64,000 nucleotides of DNA, from the NCBI RefSeq assembly GCF_011761565.1, contig NZ_JAASRM010000001.1, positions 2,108,139 through 2,172,138 on the forward strand, in the 5' to 3' direction. This document shows positions 53,965 to 63,200 of this stretch, piece by piece (positions within the stretch are counted from its first letter, which is position 1; each line of letters begins with the position of its first letter). A program made the translations under genes and the position numbers. The notes under the pieces are model-generated. The model had not been told where the DNA came from. It made no database searches and worked only from the letters and a program-made list of their open reading frames with translations. Source of the DNA: Rhizomicrobium palustre (GTDB lineage: Bacteria > Pseudomonadota > Alphaproteobacteria > Micropepsales > Micropepsaceae).

Positions 53965-54351
53965 CTAATCAGATAGTGACTGTTTCCAATTTGGGCTGTT
54001 GCCCGTATCGATCGCAAAGAAGCCTCTGCGGTCGTATCCGCGTGCCGCGCAGTTACCTCGCCCGGCGATGGTGAACTTCTCCTGGGCCGAGGTGCAAAAG
54101 TTGGTGCTCCCGTTCCAGGTGCCGGACTCGCCATCCGTGGCAAAGAGGTAATAGTAGCGAGCCGTAAGTCGTCCGGTCAGAAGCGTCTCGCATTTTCGCG
54201 ACGGTATTACCCACCAGCCCTGACTCTCCCAGGCGACCCCATTGTACTGACCCAGTGCCACTTTGGCCGCGACGTCTGCTTTGTTGCAGACGGCGAAGTC
54301 GGCACGGGCGGACACCGTAAAGAGCAAAATCAGGGCAATTGCGAGGCGCAT
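53965..54351 (-). CDS. DUF1036 family secreted protein
   Basis: 128 residues with a signal peptide (about 1-17, ARA). The mature part has four or more cysteines (AVCNKAD, KCETL, NFCTS, GNCAARG) and aromatic patches (ESQGWWVIPSRKCE), matching the DUF1036 family of small periplasmic proteins. The function is unknown. It is co-transcribed with pyk. Confidence 0.8.
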   Translation of the reverse strand: MRLAIALILLFTVSARADFAVCNKADVAAKVALGQYNGVAWESQGWWVIPSRKCETLLTGRLTARYYYLFATDGESGTWNGSTNFCTSAQEKFTIAGRGNCAARGYDRRGFFAIDTGNSPNWKQSLSD

Positions 54352-54471
54352 ATTGTTGTCAGGATGTCGCGCAATATGGGGAGGGCGTCAATTGCGGGCT
54401 TCCCATAGTGAGGTTCGGTGGTTCTGCGGGGGCTACGGGCTTGCCGAAGTGCCGCAGTTCTAGAACATTAC

Positions 54472-55254
54472 ATGACGATGACAGAGCCAATCTTAGCGCC
54501 TTTTCAGTGCATTCCGCCTGTGAATTCGGCATCAGAGTTGATTTTCCTTTGCGATCACGCGGCAAACGCCCTTCCAGAGGCGTATGGCGGCTTAGGTCTG
54601 GCCCCAGATTTGTTGGCGACCCATATAGCCTATGACATCGGAGCCGCATGGGTTGTGCGCGCTTTGGCCGCTCGTTTTGGGGCGCCTGCCTTCCTCGCTC
54701 GTTGGTCGCGGCTGCTGGTAGATCTCAACCGTGGCGTGGATGATCCTACTTTGGTCATGAAGCTTTCCGACGGCAGCGTCATCCCGGGCAATCGCCATGC
54801 GGATGATGCGGAAATCGATCGGCGGATCGCCCAGTTCCACGCGCCCTATCACACTGCCATCGCCGCTATGGTGGCGCGCTTGCGGGATGCGGGGCGGGTG
54901 CCAATTCTGATTTCCCTGCATAGTTTTACACCGGTTTGGAAAACTACGCCCCGGCCTTGGGAAATCGGGGTTCTGTGGGACAGGGATGGCCGCCTCGCGC
55001 AGCCCTTAATGAACCGCTTGGCTGGGGCAGGATTCGTCGTGGGCGATAACGAGCCCTATTCGGGGGCGCTCGAGAACGACACCTTGAACCGTCATGGCAC
55101 CAAGAATGGGCTGCCCCATGTCCTGATCGAGATTCGCCAGGACCTGATCGGGACAGAGCCCGCTGCCCAGGCAATGGCCGAAAGACTGGCCCCGATTCTA
55201 GAGGCCGCCTTGGCCGATATGGGACAAATGTCCAGAAAAACGACTCACAGCTAG
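54472..55254 (+). CDS. N-formylglutamate amidohydrolase family protein
   Basis: 260 residues. The metal-binding FLCDHAANALPE, RLLVDLNRGVDDP, and SLHSFTPVW, then LIEIRQDLI, are the family motifs. It is clearly different from the one at 18449-19408 and closer to the short alphaproteobacterial subgroup that sits beside DUF1036 and pyk. The ATG at 54472 fits; an earlier in-frame start at 54418 adds a segment without homology. The substrate is likely an N-acyl or N-formyl amino acid. It is the first gene of a unit with gapR. Confidence 0.83.
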   Translation: MTMTEPILAPFQCIPPVNSASELIFLCDHAANALPEAYGGLGLAPDLLATHIAYDIGAAWVVRALAARFGAPAFLARWSRLLVDLNRGVDDPTLVMKLSDGSVIPGNRHADDAEIDRRIAQFHAPYHTAIAAMVARLRDAGRVPILISLHSFTPVWKTTPRPWEIGVLWDRDGRLAQPLMNRLAGAGFVVGDNEPYSGALENDTLNRHGTKNGLPHVLIEIRQDLIGTEPAAQAMAERLAPILEAALADMGQMSRKTTHS

Positions 55255-55335
55255 GCGCGTTTCTCTCATTGCCTTTCGGGCAGGGTGGGGGGTAGGTTCC
55301 GCGCCCCCAGCAGTCAGATCATTCGAGAGGCTCTC

Positions 55336-55578
55336 ATGGCCAAGTCCGGCTTTGCCAAAGAACGTCTTCGTTCCTTCGTCGATCGCGTCGAACGTCTCGA
55401 AGAAGAGAAGAAGGCCCTCTCGGATGACATCAAGGAAGTCTATGCCGAAGCCAAGGGCGAAGGCTTTGATGTGAAGATCCTGCGCCAGGTCGTGCGCCTG
55501 CGTAAAATGGACAAGGCCGACTTCCAGGAAGCCGAAGCCATGCTGGATCTCTACCTCTCCGCGCTGGGGATGCGGTAA
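55336..55578 (+). CDS. gapR: GapR (DUF2312) nucleoid-associated protein
   Basis: 80 residues. The helix [28 protein letters not shown], the basic turn [18 protein letters not shown] and the ending [11 protein letters not shown] match Caulobacter GapR almost over the whole length. GapR clamps overtwisted or AT-rich DNA, helps gyrase and topoisomerase IV ahead of replication, and is essential in Caulobacter. The ATG at 55336 removes a 17-residue non-homologous extension. It lies 81 bases after the amidohydrolase gene. Confidence 0.92.
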   Translation: MAKSGFAKERLRSFVDRVERLEEEKKALSDDIKEVYAEAKGEGFDVKILRQVVRLRKMDKADFQEAEAMLDLYLSALGMR

Positions 55579-55784
55579 GGCGCAAGTTCCCCGCCTTGGT
55601 GCGTGCTTCGAGGCTCGCCGCCTCAAGCGCATCGCGATGATTACGGAAAGTTCTGCACGGCTCGCACTTCAGCATAACGATGTTGGAGCATGAAAACTCG
55701 CGTCATGCTGAGGTGCCGCGCGCTTAACAAACTACAAAAATAGAATTGGCTTTCGTGGCGCGCGGCCTCGAAGCGCGCAATGCG

Positions 55785-57290
55785 TTAGCCGACTTTACGC
55801 GCTTCGCTCTGTGGCTTTTCTTCTTCCTGGGCTTCTTCCGGTTCCAGGCCGAATTCCTTCAGCTTGCGGTAAAGCGTCGAGCGGCCGATGCCGAGGCGGC
55901 GGGCGACTTCCGACATGTGGCCGTCATAGCGCGCGATGGCGGTGCGGATGATCTCCGATTCCATATCTTCCATGCGGCGCATATGGCCGTCGGGGCCGGT
56001 CATGCTCATGGCATAAGGCGATTGCGGCAAGGCCGGGGCAAAGGTCGCGGCCTGAATGGCTTGTGCGTCGGCAACGGCAGAGGCGCGGCGCGGGCGGCTT
56101 TCCACCCCCATGGCCGATGCGATTTGCGGGAAATCGCAGATGTCGAGCAACGAGCCGTCGCACAAGACCACGGCGCGGAATATCGTATTCTCAAGCTGGC
56201 GCACATTGCCCGGCCAGGAATAGCGTTCCAGAAGATCGGCCGCCTCAGGGGTGAGGCCCGCGACCGGCTTATGCTCTTCCACCGCGAAGCGGGTGATGAA
56301 ATGGCGGGCCAGCGCAGGAATATCGTCTTTGCGCTCGCGCAGAGACGGCACGAAGATCGGAAAGACGTTGAGGCGATAGAACAGGTCTTCGCGGAACCGG
56401 CCTTCCTTGGTGAGTTCGGCGAGATCGCGGTTGGTCGCCGAGATGATGCGCACATCGACCTTGACGGGCCGTTTGGCACCGACCGGATCGACTTCGCCTT
56501 CCTGCAGCGCGCGCAGCAACTTCACCTGCATGTCCAGGCGCAATTCGCCGATCTCGTCGAGGAACAGTGTGCCGCCATCGGCTTCCTGGAACTTGCCGAG
56601 ATGGCGTTCCGAGGCACCGGTAAAGGCGCCTTTCTCATGCCCGAAGAGAATCGATTCAATCAGGTTTTCCGGAATGGCGCCGCAGTTCACTGCCACAAAG
56701 GGGCGGCCCGAACGGTCCGACGAGCCTTGAATGGCGCGGGCGACGAGTTCCTTGCCGACGCCGCTTTCGCCCTCGATCAGGATCGGAATGGTGGATTGCG
56801 CGGCGCGCACGCCAAGTCTTGCCACCTGGCGCATCTCGTCGGATTTGGCGATGAGATCGTCAAAGGTGAGGCGGTTGTCGGTCTTCTTCTTCAGGCGGGT
56901 GATTTCGCCCGAGAGGGTGCCGATCTTGAGTTGGTTGCGGATCGAGACGGCGATGCGCTCGGGGCTCGCGGGCTTCACCAGAAAGTCGTTGGCGCCCGCG
57001 CGCATGGCTTCGACGGCGGAATCGATGCCGCCTTTGGCCGTCAGCACGATCACCGGCAGATCGGGGTGCGAAACGCGCAGCTTGGACAGGACTTCCAGCC
57101 CGTCGATATCCGGCATGATGAGATCGAGCAGGACCAGGGCGATTTGCTCGCCTTTGGGGCCATTGATGAGGTCGAGGGCCGGGCCGCCGCCCGGGGCGGT
57201 CACCACTGTCATGCCCGACCGGCTGATGGCCGCTTCCAATAGGCGGCGCTGCACGGGATCATCATCAACAATCAGAATGGTCTGGGCCAT
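55785..57290 (-). CDS. NtrC-family sigma-54-dependent response regulator
   Basis: 501 residues. The receiver domain has D53-type acceptor in LVLLDLIMPDIDG. The AAA+ domain (about 145-380) has Walker A GESGVGKE, the sigma-54 contact loop GAFTGA, and Walker B GGTLFLDEIGEL. The C-terminal Fis-type helix-turn-helix is VARRLGIGRSTLYRKL (about 465-485). The ATG at 57290, with GAGGACGAG in front, gives the family start. It would activate sigma-54 promoters after phosphorylation. No kinase is adjacent. Confidence 0.92.
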   Translation of the reverse strand: MAQTILIVDDDPVQRRLLEAAISRSGMTVVTAPGGGPALDLINGPKGEQIALVLLDLIMPDIDGLEVLSKLRVSHPDLPVIVLTAKGGIDSAVEAMRAGANDFLVKPASPERIAVSIRNQLKIGTLSGEITRLKKKTDNRLTFDDLIAKSDEMRQVARLGVRAAQSTIPILIEGESGVGKELVARAIQGSSDRSGRPFVAVNCGAIPENLIESILFGHEKGAFTGASERHLGKFQEADGGTLFLDEIGELRLDMQVKLLRALQEGEVDPVGAKRPVKVDVRIISATNRDLAELTKEGRFREDLFYRLNVFPIFVPSLRERKDDIPALARHFITRFAVEEHKPVAGLTPEAADLLERYSWPGNVRQLENTIFRAVVLCDGSLLDICDFPQIASAMGVESRPRRASAVADAQAIQAATFAPALPQSPYAMSMTGPDGHMRRMEDMESEIIRTAIARYDGHMSEVARRLGIGRSTLYRKLKEFGLEPEEAQEEEKPQSEARKVG

Positions 57291-57622
57291 CTCGTCCTCG
57301 ATACTGAGGAGGCCATCCTGGCGCGAAGAGGGTAAAGGTCTGTTTAAATTCTGTCCTTGGCTGGCACACAATTGCGTGCATAAAGAAAGTGCTAACTCAA
57401 ACCTCCCGCCTGTTATCTGGGGCTGCAGGATGGTTTGGTGAACATACGATTAACGTTTTGGCGTCCGTGTTTTCTGAGCTTCAGACGGGGTGGGAAGAGG
57501 CTGGAGCTCGCTCCCCCGCAATTTCGCCGCAACTTCGCTGGAGCATGCGTGACGCGGCGCGAAAAGGGCTGATTTTCCGCCCGCCGCTTGAGATAGGCGC
57601 CTCAGTATGCAAGCTTTTGACC
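57291..57622. other. Intergenic region between the NtrC-type regulator and the alpha/beta hydrolase
   Basis: About 330 bases containing the divergent promoters. TGGCAC-N5-TGCG at 57362 looks like a sigma-54 site but is one base short. No gene or repeat is supportable. Confidence 0.5.
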
Positions 57623-58603
57623 ATGAGTGACGATATAGTCAGCAGGATCGATTTCCCCGAGCTTGAAACCCCCTTGGCGGGCCTCGCCGGGCGCCCGCCA
57701 GAGGCCCCGAAGTGGTTTCGCGAGGTGGTGGCCGTCGCCCCAAAGCACGAACATGTCATGGTGGACGGCGCGCGTATTCATTACTTGCGCTGGGGCGATC
57801 CGTCCAAGCCTGGCTTGCTTCTGATTCACGGTAACGCTGCCCACGCCTATTGGTGGAGCTTCATCGCCCCCTTCCTGTCGCGGGATTATCATGTGGCGGC
57901 GATCGATCTTTCGGGCATGGGCGACAGCGAATGGCGCCCCGGCGGCTATTCTATGGAAGGCTTCGCGGCCGAGGCATTGGCGGTGTGCGAGCATTCCGGC
58001 ATGCTCTCCGTGGCCGAGCCGCCGGTCATCCTGGGCCATAGCTTTGGCGGCTTCGTCACCATCCTGGCGGGCGCGCTTTATGGCGAGCGCTTGGCGGGCA
58101 CGGTGATTCTCGACGCCCCGGTGAATCCGCCGGACCGCCCGCGCCCCGGCACCCCCACCTTCCGGGCACATAATATCTATCCTGACATGACCACGGCGCT
58201 GGGCCGCTTCCGGCTTCTGCCACCCCAGACCTGCGATAACCTCTTCATCCTGGATTACGTCGCGCGCCATTCCTTACGTGAGGCGGGCGAGGGCTATACC
58301 TGGAAATTCGATCCGCAGATCTGGCGCAACTTCTCCATCGGCGACATGGCGGCGCTCTTACGCGACACCAAATGCCGAATCGCCATTTTCCGGGGTGAGA
58401 ATTCGATCCTGATGCCGCCTGCCGTGGGCGAATTCATGTTCAATTTGCTCGGGCGTTCGGCCCCGGTGGTCGAAATCCCCCAAGCCCAGCATCATGTCAT
58501 GCTGGATCAGCCCTTGGCCTTGGTGGCCGCGCTCAGGGCGCTCCTCGCCGATTGGGAGCATTCAGATCCGTCCAGGTCGCCGGATGAAGTCGATTTTGGC
58601 TAA
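57623..58603 (+). CDS. Alpha/beta hydrolase
   Basis: 326 residues. The oxyanion-hole HGNAAHAYWW (about 74-83), the nucleophile elbow GHSFGG, a late Asp, and the catalytic His in QAQHHVMLDQP make the fold and triad clear. There is no signal peptide, so it acts in the cytoplasm. It is of the broad esterase/epoxide-hydrolase/haloperoxidase group; the substrate is unknown. The frame is open upstream to 57389, but homology begins at the ATG at 57623. Confidence 0.85.
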   Translation: MSDDIVSRIDFPELETPLAGLAGRPPEAPKWFREVVAVAPKHEHVMVDGARIHYLRWGDPSKPGLLLIHGNAAHAYWWSFIAPFLSRDYHVAAIDLSGMGDSEWRPGGYSMEGFAAEALAVCEHSGMLSVAEPPVILGHSFGGFVTILAGALYGERLAGTVILDAPVNPPDRPRPGTPTFRAHNIYPDMTTALGRFRLLPPQTCDNLFILDYVARHSLREAGEGYTWKFDPQIWRNFSIGDMAALLRDTKCRIAIFRGENSILMPPAVGEFMFNLLGRSAPVVEIPQAQHHVMLDQPLALVAALRALLADWEHSDPSRSPDEVDFG

Positions 58604-58679
58604 TCCCCCACGGGCCTCCTCAGCCTTTGTAGAGAGGGCGGGTCTGCTATACTCGCCCCCGAAAGGCGGATTTTAGGCC

Positions 58680-58829
58680 ATGGCCGAAGACGAAGATGAA
58701 ACCCGCGCCACCATGGAAATGGGCGAACAGCTTCGCACCTGGCGTCTCTTCCTCTCCCTCGCCAAATGGCACATCTTAGGGTTGGGTCTGCTGCTGCTTT
58801 TACTCCTGGCGTTTCGCACCCATAGCTGA
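58680..58829 (+). CDS. Small aa3-type cytochrome c oxidase subunit IV-like protein
   Basis: 49 residues: an acidic head (MAEDEDETRATMEMGEQ), then RTWRLFLSLAKW and one membrane helix (about 32-45). This is the shape of the tiny alphaproteobacterial aa3 oxidase subunit IV, which is often encoded just upstream of pntA, as here. The oxidase core genes are not in the window, so the assignment rests on shape and position. Confidence 0.6.
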   Translation: MAEDEDETRATMEMGEQLRTWRLFLSLAKWHILGLGLLLLLLLAFRTHS

Positions 58830-59120
58830 ACCGTCGAAGGTGTTTTTGTCATCGTTGCGCGTACGACAGCGCTGGCAAAGCCTGTAAGATCGCCCGACCG
58901 AATCATGCCTGGAAAATGCACCCTTTGAGGGTGTAATGCCGCATGTCCGTCGCGTTGCCGCAGGGTGACATTTTGGGCTATGCCGGTTCCTGGCTAAATT
59001 TGGGGGCGTTTTCGGCCGTTTCGTCTGTATCGCTGCGTATCGCGGCCCAATTACGCTCTCAAATCCGTGGCCCGTATGAGGGAGCCGTTGCCCTCGATCA
59101 ACCAACGAGATGCGTGAACC

Positions 59121-60683
59121 ATGCCTCAAACCATCGGAATACCGAAAGAGACGTTTGCCGGCGAAAAGCGGGTCGCAACCGCGCCGGAGATTGTCGAAAA
59201 ACTCATAAAGCTCGGATTTTCCGTGACGGTCGAAAAGGGTGCCGGGGAGGGTGCCAGCTTTTTCGATGAAGCCTTCACGAATGCCGGAGCAAAAGTCGTA
59301 GCTAGTGCCGCTGAAATCTGGTCGGCGTCAGACATCATTTTCAAGGTCCGCGAGCCGGAGATGGGTGAAGTCGCCCAATTGAAACCGGGCGCAACCCTGA
59401 TCAGCTTCATCTGGCCGGCGCAGAATCCGGAGTTGATGAAGGCTCTGGCGGAGCGCAAGGTTACCGTCCTCGCCATGGACTGCGTGCCGCGTCTGCTCTC
59501 GCGCGCGCAAAAGATGGACGCCCTGACCTCGATGGCGGGCATCGGCGGTTATCGCGCGGTGATCGAAGCGGCCAACGCCTTTGGGCGCTATTTCAACGGT
59601 CAGATCACGGCGGCAGGCAAGATTCCCCCGGCCAAGGTGTTCATCGCAGGTGCTGGCGTTGCCGGTCTTGCGGCCATCGGCACGGCGGCTGGTCTCGGCG
59701 CCATTGTGCGCGCCAATGATACCCGCGCCGAAGTGGCCGATCAGGTCAAGTCGCTCGGCGGCGAGTTCGTCAAAGTCGATTACGAGGAAGAAGGCTCAGG
59801 CGGCGGCGGTTACGCCAAGGTGATGAGCGAAGGCTTCCAGGCTGCGCAGCGCGAGATGTATGCCAAGCAGGCCAAAGAGGTCGACATCATCATCACGACG
59901 GCCCTTATTCCGGGCAAGCCCGCGCCGCGCCTCATCACTGCCGAGATGGTGGCCTCGATGAAGCCGGGTTCGGTGATCGTCGATATGGCGGCCGAGCGTG
60001 GCGGTAACTGCGAGCTGACCGAGCCCGATAAGGCCGTGGTCAAGCATGGCGTCACCATCATCGGCTATACCGATCTGGCGTCGCGCCTCGCCAAACAGTC
60101 TTCCACGCTTTATGCGACCAACCTCTTCCGCCTCACCGAAGAGCTCTGCAAAGCCAAGGACGGTCAGATCGTCGTCAATATGGAAGACGATGCCATCCGC
60201 GGCTTTACCGTGATCAAGGAAGGCGAAATCACCTGGCCCGCGCCGCCGCTGAAACTGCCCGCGCCCCCAGCGCCCAAGGCAGCCGCGCCGGTTGCCAAGG
60301 CTGAGGAAAAGAAGAGCTCCGGCGCCGGTACGGCTTTCACCATGCTGGCAGGTGCCTGTCTCTTCGCGTTGATCGGCTATGGCGCGCCCGCGGCCTTCAT
60401 CGGCCACTTCACCGTGTTCATTCTGGCGGTCTTCGTCGGTTACATGGTGGTGTGGAATGTGACGCCGTCGCTCCACACCCCGCTGATGAGCGTGACCAAC
60501 GCCATTTCCTCAATCATCACCATTGGTGCGCTTATTCAGATAGCTCCCCAGGTGGCACCGGGCACGGTGCGGCCTGACGATCTGATCCGCTGGATCGCCA
60601 TCGTCGGCATTGCGCTCACCACCATCAACATGTTCGGCGGCTTCGCGGTGACGCGGCGCATGCTGATGATGTTCCAGAAATAA
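59121..60683 (+). CDS. pntA: NAD(P) transhydrogenase subunit alpha
   Basis: 520 residues. The NAD(H)-binding domain I (about 1-380) has [14 protein letters not shown] and the Rossmann [22 protein letters not shown]. An Ala/Pro linker is followed by four membrane helices (about 405-515). Domain I and the first membrane part are fused, unlike the split alpha1/alpha2 of Rhodospirillum. With PntB it moves hydride from NADH to NADP+ using the proton gradient. It is 16 bases upstream of pntB. Confidence 0.95.
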   Translation: MPQTIGIPKETFAGEKRVATAPEIVEKLIKLGFSVTVEKGAGEGASFFDEAFTNAGAKVVASAAEIWSASDIIFKVREPEMGEVAQLKPGATLISFIWPAQNPELMKALAERKVTVLAMDCVPRLLSRAQKMDALTSMAGIGGYRAVIEAANAFGRYFNGQITAAGKIPPAKVFIAGAGVAGLAAIGTAAGLGAIVRANDTRAEVADQVKSLGGEFVKVDYEEEGSGGGGYAKVMSEGFQAAQREMYAKQAKEVDIIITTALIPGKPAPRLITAEMVASMKPGSVIVDMAAERGGNCELTEPDKAVVKHGVTIIGYTDLASRLAKQSSTLYATNLFRLTEELCKAKDGQIVVNMEDDAIRGFTVIKEGEITWPAPPLKLPAPPAPKAAAPVAKAEEKKSSGAGTAFTMLAGACLFALIGYGAPAAFIGHFTVFILAVFVGYMVVWNVTPSLHTPLMSVTNAISSIITIGALIQIAPQVAPGTVRPDDLIRWIAIVGIALTTINMFGGFAVTRRMLMMFQK

Positions 60684-60699
60684 TCCGGGGGACCGCACC

Positions 60700-62196
60700 A
60701 TGAACGCTCTTATGGATTTCGCCGTTCCGGCAAATCTGACGACGGTCGCCTATATCGGGGCCATCATTCTTTTCATCCTGTCGCTCGGCGGGCTTTCCAA
60801 CCCGGAAACCAGCCGCCGCGGCAATTGGTACGGCATCATCGGCATGGCGATCGCCGTCATCGCCACCATCTTCGGCACGCGTATTGTCGATATGGGCGCT
60901 GGCGTGCATGACACTTGGCGCCTTGTCATGCCGAACGGCTTTGCCTTCATCGTTGGGGCGATGGCGGTCGGCGGCTGCATCGGTCTTTTCGCGGCCAAGA
61001 CCGTGAAGATGACCCAAATGCCAGAACTCGTCGCCATCATGCACAGCCTGGTGGGTCTTGCGGCCTGCACCATCGGCTTTGCGAGCTTCATCGATACCTC
61101 GATCAAGTTTGAAGGCTCCGAGCACATCATCCACCTGATCGAGATCTATGTCGGCATCCTCATCGGCGCCGTCACCTTCTCGGGCTCGGTCATCGCTTTC
61201 GGCAAGCTCTCGGGCAAGATCACCGGCAAGCCAGTGCTGCTCCCGGCGCGCCATTTCCTCAACCTCGCGATCCTCTTGATCGTCATCTACTTCGGCTATG
61301 AGTTCGTGGCCAAGGGCGCGGGCGAAGACCAGATGGCGGCGATCCAGGCCGCGTGGCTCCCGCTCGTGATCATGACCGTGCTGGCGCTGATCTTCGGCGT
61401 TCATATGGTGATGGCGATCGGCGGCGCGGATATGCCGGTGGTGGTCTCGATGCTGAACAGCTATTCCGGCTGGGCGGCGGCGGCGACCGGCTTCATGCTC
61501 TCCAACGACCTTCTCATCGTGGTGGGCGCGCTGGTCGGCTCCTCGGGCGCCATTCTCTCCTACATCATGTGCAAGGCGATGAACCGTCACTTCCTCGCCG
61601 TGATCGCAGGCGGTTTTGGTACCGGCGGCGGCACGGCGGCTAAGAAGCCGGACGGCGAGCCGCAGGGCGAGGTGACTCCAATCAGCGCGGTGGATACCGC
61701 GGCGCTGCTGAAAGAGTCGAAGTCCGTCATCATCGTGCCGGGTTACGGCATGGCGGTGGCCCAGGCCCAGCACACGGTCTTTGAAATCACCAAGACCTTG
61801 CGCGCCCAGGGCGTGAATGTGCGCTTTGCCATTCATCCGGTGGCGGGCCGTATGCCAGGGCATATGAATGTGCTCCTGGCCGAAGCCAAGGTGCCTTACG
61901 ACATCGTCATGGAAATGGAAGAGATCAACGAAGACTTCCCCGAGACCGATGTTGCCATGGTGATCGGTGCCAACGACATCGTGAACCCGGCGGCACAGGA
62001 CGACCCCACCTCTCCCATCGCCGGCATGCCGGTTCTGGAAGTGTGGAAGGCCAAGACCTCCATCGTGATGAAGCGCTCGATGGCGTCGGGCTATGCCGGC
62101 GTCGACAATCCGCTCTTCTATAAAGAGAACAACCGCATGCTCTTTGGCGATGCCAAGAAGATGCTGGACGAAGTGCTGACCAGCCTGAAGGCTTGA
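60700..62196 (+). CDS. pntB: NAD(P) transhydrogenase subunit beta
   Basis: 498 residues. About nine membrane helices fill the first 310, followed by the NADP(H)-binding domain III (about 325-498) with [30 protein letters not shown] and [13 protein letters not shown]. It pairs with PntA. CCGGGGGA precedes the ATG. Confidence 0.96.
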   Translation: MNALMDFAVPANLTTVAYIGAIILFILSLGGLSNPETSRRGNWYGIIGMAIAVIATIFGTRIVDMGAGVHDTWRLVMPNGFAFIVGAMAVGGCIGLFAAKTVKMTQMPELVAIMHSLVGLAACTIGFASFIDTSIKFEGSEHIIHLIEIYVGILIGAVTFSGSVIAFGKLSGKITGKPVLLPARHFLNLAILLIVIYFGYEFVAKGAGEDQMAAIQAAWLPLVIMTVLALIFGVHMVMAIGGADMPVVVSMLNSYSGWAAAATGFMLSNDLLIVVGALVGSSGAILSYIMCKAMNRHFLAVIAGGFGTGGGTAAKKPDGEPQGEVTPISAVDTAALLKESKSVIIVPGYGMAVAQAQHTVFEITKTLRAQGVNVRFAIHPVAGRMPGHMNVLLAEAKVPYDIVMEMEEINEDFPETDVAMVIGANDIVNPAAQDDPTSPIAGMPVLEVWKAKTSIVMKRSMASGYAGVDNPLFYKENNRMLFGDAKKMLDEVLTSLKA

Positions 62197-62221
62197 TCCG
62201 CGCACGATATTCTGACTGCGA

Positions 62222-62251
62222 AACCCCGGCGGGAAACTGCCGGGGTTTTTC
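62222..62251 (+). terminator. Rho-independent terminator of pntAB
   Basis: AACCCCGGC (62222-62230) / GCCGGGGTT (62239-62247), then T5. It is nearly identical to the terminator at 63105. Confidence 0.92.
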
Positions 62252-62286
62252 TTTGGGGCTGCGCGCTTGCGCGGTATAGTTACCCG

Positions 62287-63078
62287 ATGAGAAAATTTGG
62301 TCCGTTTGTGGGTGTGGCGCCCGAGGATGTCGACGCGATCAATGCCATCGCGGCTTTTCTGGCGCTCGAGGATGATCCTGCCGAAGCGGCTGAGGTTGTT
62401 GTTCTGGCTGGCAACGCCATGCTGTGGACCTTGGAAGGCGCTGTAGAAAAGGCTTTGGCACTCGGTGCTCCGCTCCTTTTATCCGGTGGGGAGGGGCATT
62501 CGACGCGCCTGCTGCAAGCGGCCATTGCAGCGCATCCGCTCTATGGTCATCTGCAATCGTCAGGTCACAGCGAAGCAAGGCTGTTGCACGATCTCGCAGT
62601 CGAGTTTCTAGGCATGCCTGCGGATCAGATTCTGGTGGAGGCGCGGTCTACCAATTGCTCCGAGAACGCCAATTTCAGCAAAGCGCTTCTGGATGATCGC
62701 GGCATTCATCCATCGCAATTGTTGCTGATCCAGGATCCTCTCATGCAGCGGCGTACCGACGCCTGCTTTCGCCGCGCCTTTGAGGGCGGCGGCCGCACGT
62801 CCATCATCAATTGGCCCGTTTGGCGACCGCAGGTGATGGACGCGGGCCAGGATGTCATTTTTCGCAATCCGCCCAATTCGAATATGTGGTCGCCGCAGCG
62901 CTTCCTGGAGTTGTTGCTGGGAGAAATCCCACGCCTGCGAGACGATGACAGCGGCTATGGCCCGCGGGGCAAAGGGTTCATTCCCCACATCGATATTCCA
63001 AGTACGGTCGAAGAGGCCTTCGACCATCTGACGTGCTGCGGGCGTTTCGTGGCTGCCACAAACCGGCTTATCCGATAG
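62287..63078 (+). CDS. ydcF: YdcF/SanA-type DUF218 protein
   Basis: 263 residues, close to E. coli YdcF in length and layout. It has VVLAGNAML, LLSGGEGHST, the Asn/Cys motif STNCSENANFS, QDPLMQRRT and DDDSGYGPRGKGF. YdcF binds S-adenosylmethionine in vitro, and its cellular role is unknown. The gene is bounded by its own and the pntAB terminator, both of the same sequence. Confidence 0.88.
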   Translation: MRKFGPFVGVAPEDVDAINAIAAFLALEDDPAEAAEVVVLAGNAMLWTLEGAVEKALALGAPLLLSGGEGHSTRLLQAAIAAHPLYGHLQSSGHSEARLLHDLAVEFLGMPADQILVEARSTNCSENANFSKALLDDRGIHPSQLLLIQDPLMQRRTDACFRRAFEGGGRTSIINWPVWRPQVMDAGQDVIFRNPPNSNMWSPQRFLELLLGEIPRLRDDDSGYGPRGKGFIPHIDIPSTVEEAFDHLTCCGRFVAATNRLIR

Positions 63079-63104
63079 GGTCGCACACGCAACTGTGACG
63101 AACG

Positions 63105-63133
63105 AACCCCGGCGGGCAACTGCCGGGGTTTTT
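63105..63133 (+). terminator. Rho-independent terminator of ydcF
   Basis: AACCCCGGC (63105-63113) / GCCGGGGTT (63122-63130), then T5. A near copy of the terminator at 62222. Confidence 0.9.
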
Positions 63134-63200
63134 CTTTGTGGTTTTTCTGTTCTCGCGAAAGGGGTATTCTCAGACAAAATAACCACAGCGGGAGGAACTC

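Noticed and set aside
52702..53976. 424-codon open frame opposite pyk
   Set aside because: Same reason: low-complexity His/Arg-rich translation, and pyk is unambiguous.
57362..57376. Sigma-54 -24/-12 promoter (TGGCAC...TTGC) between the NtrC-type regulator and the hydrolase
   Set aside because: The GG and GC dinucleotides are separated by 9 bases rather than the required 10, so it is probably not functional.
60625..62205. 526-codon open frame opposite pntB
   Set aside because: It is His/Asp/Arg-rich, lacks any domain, and mirrors pntB codon use. An antisense artefact of high GC content.
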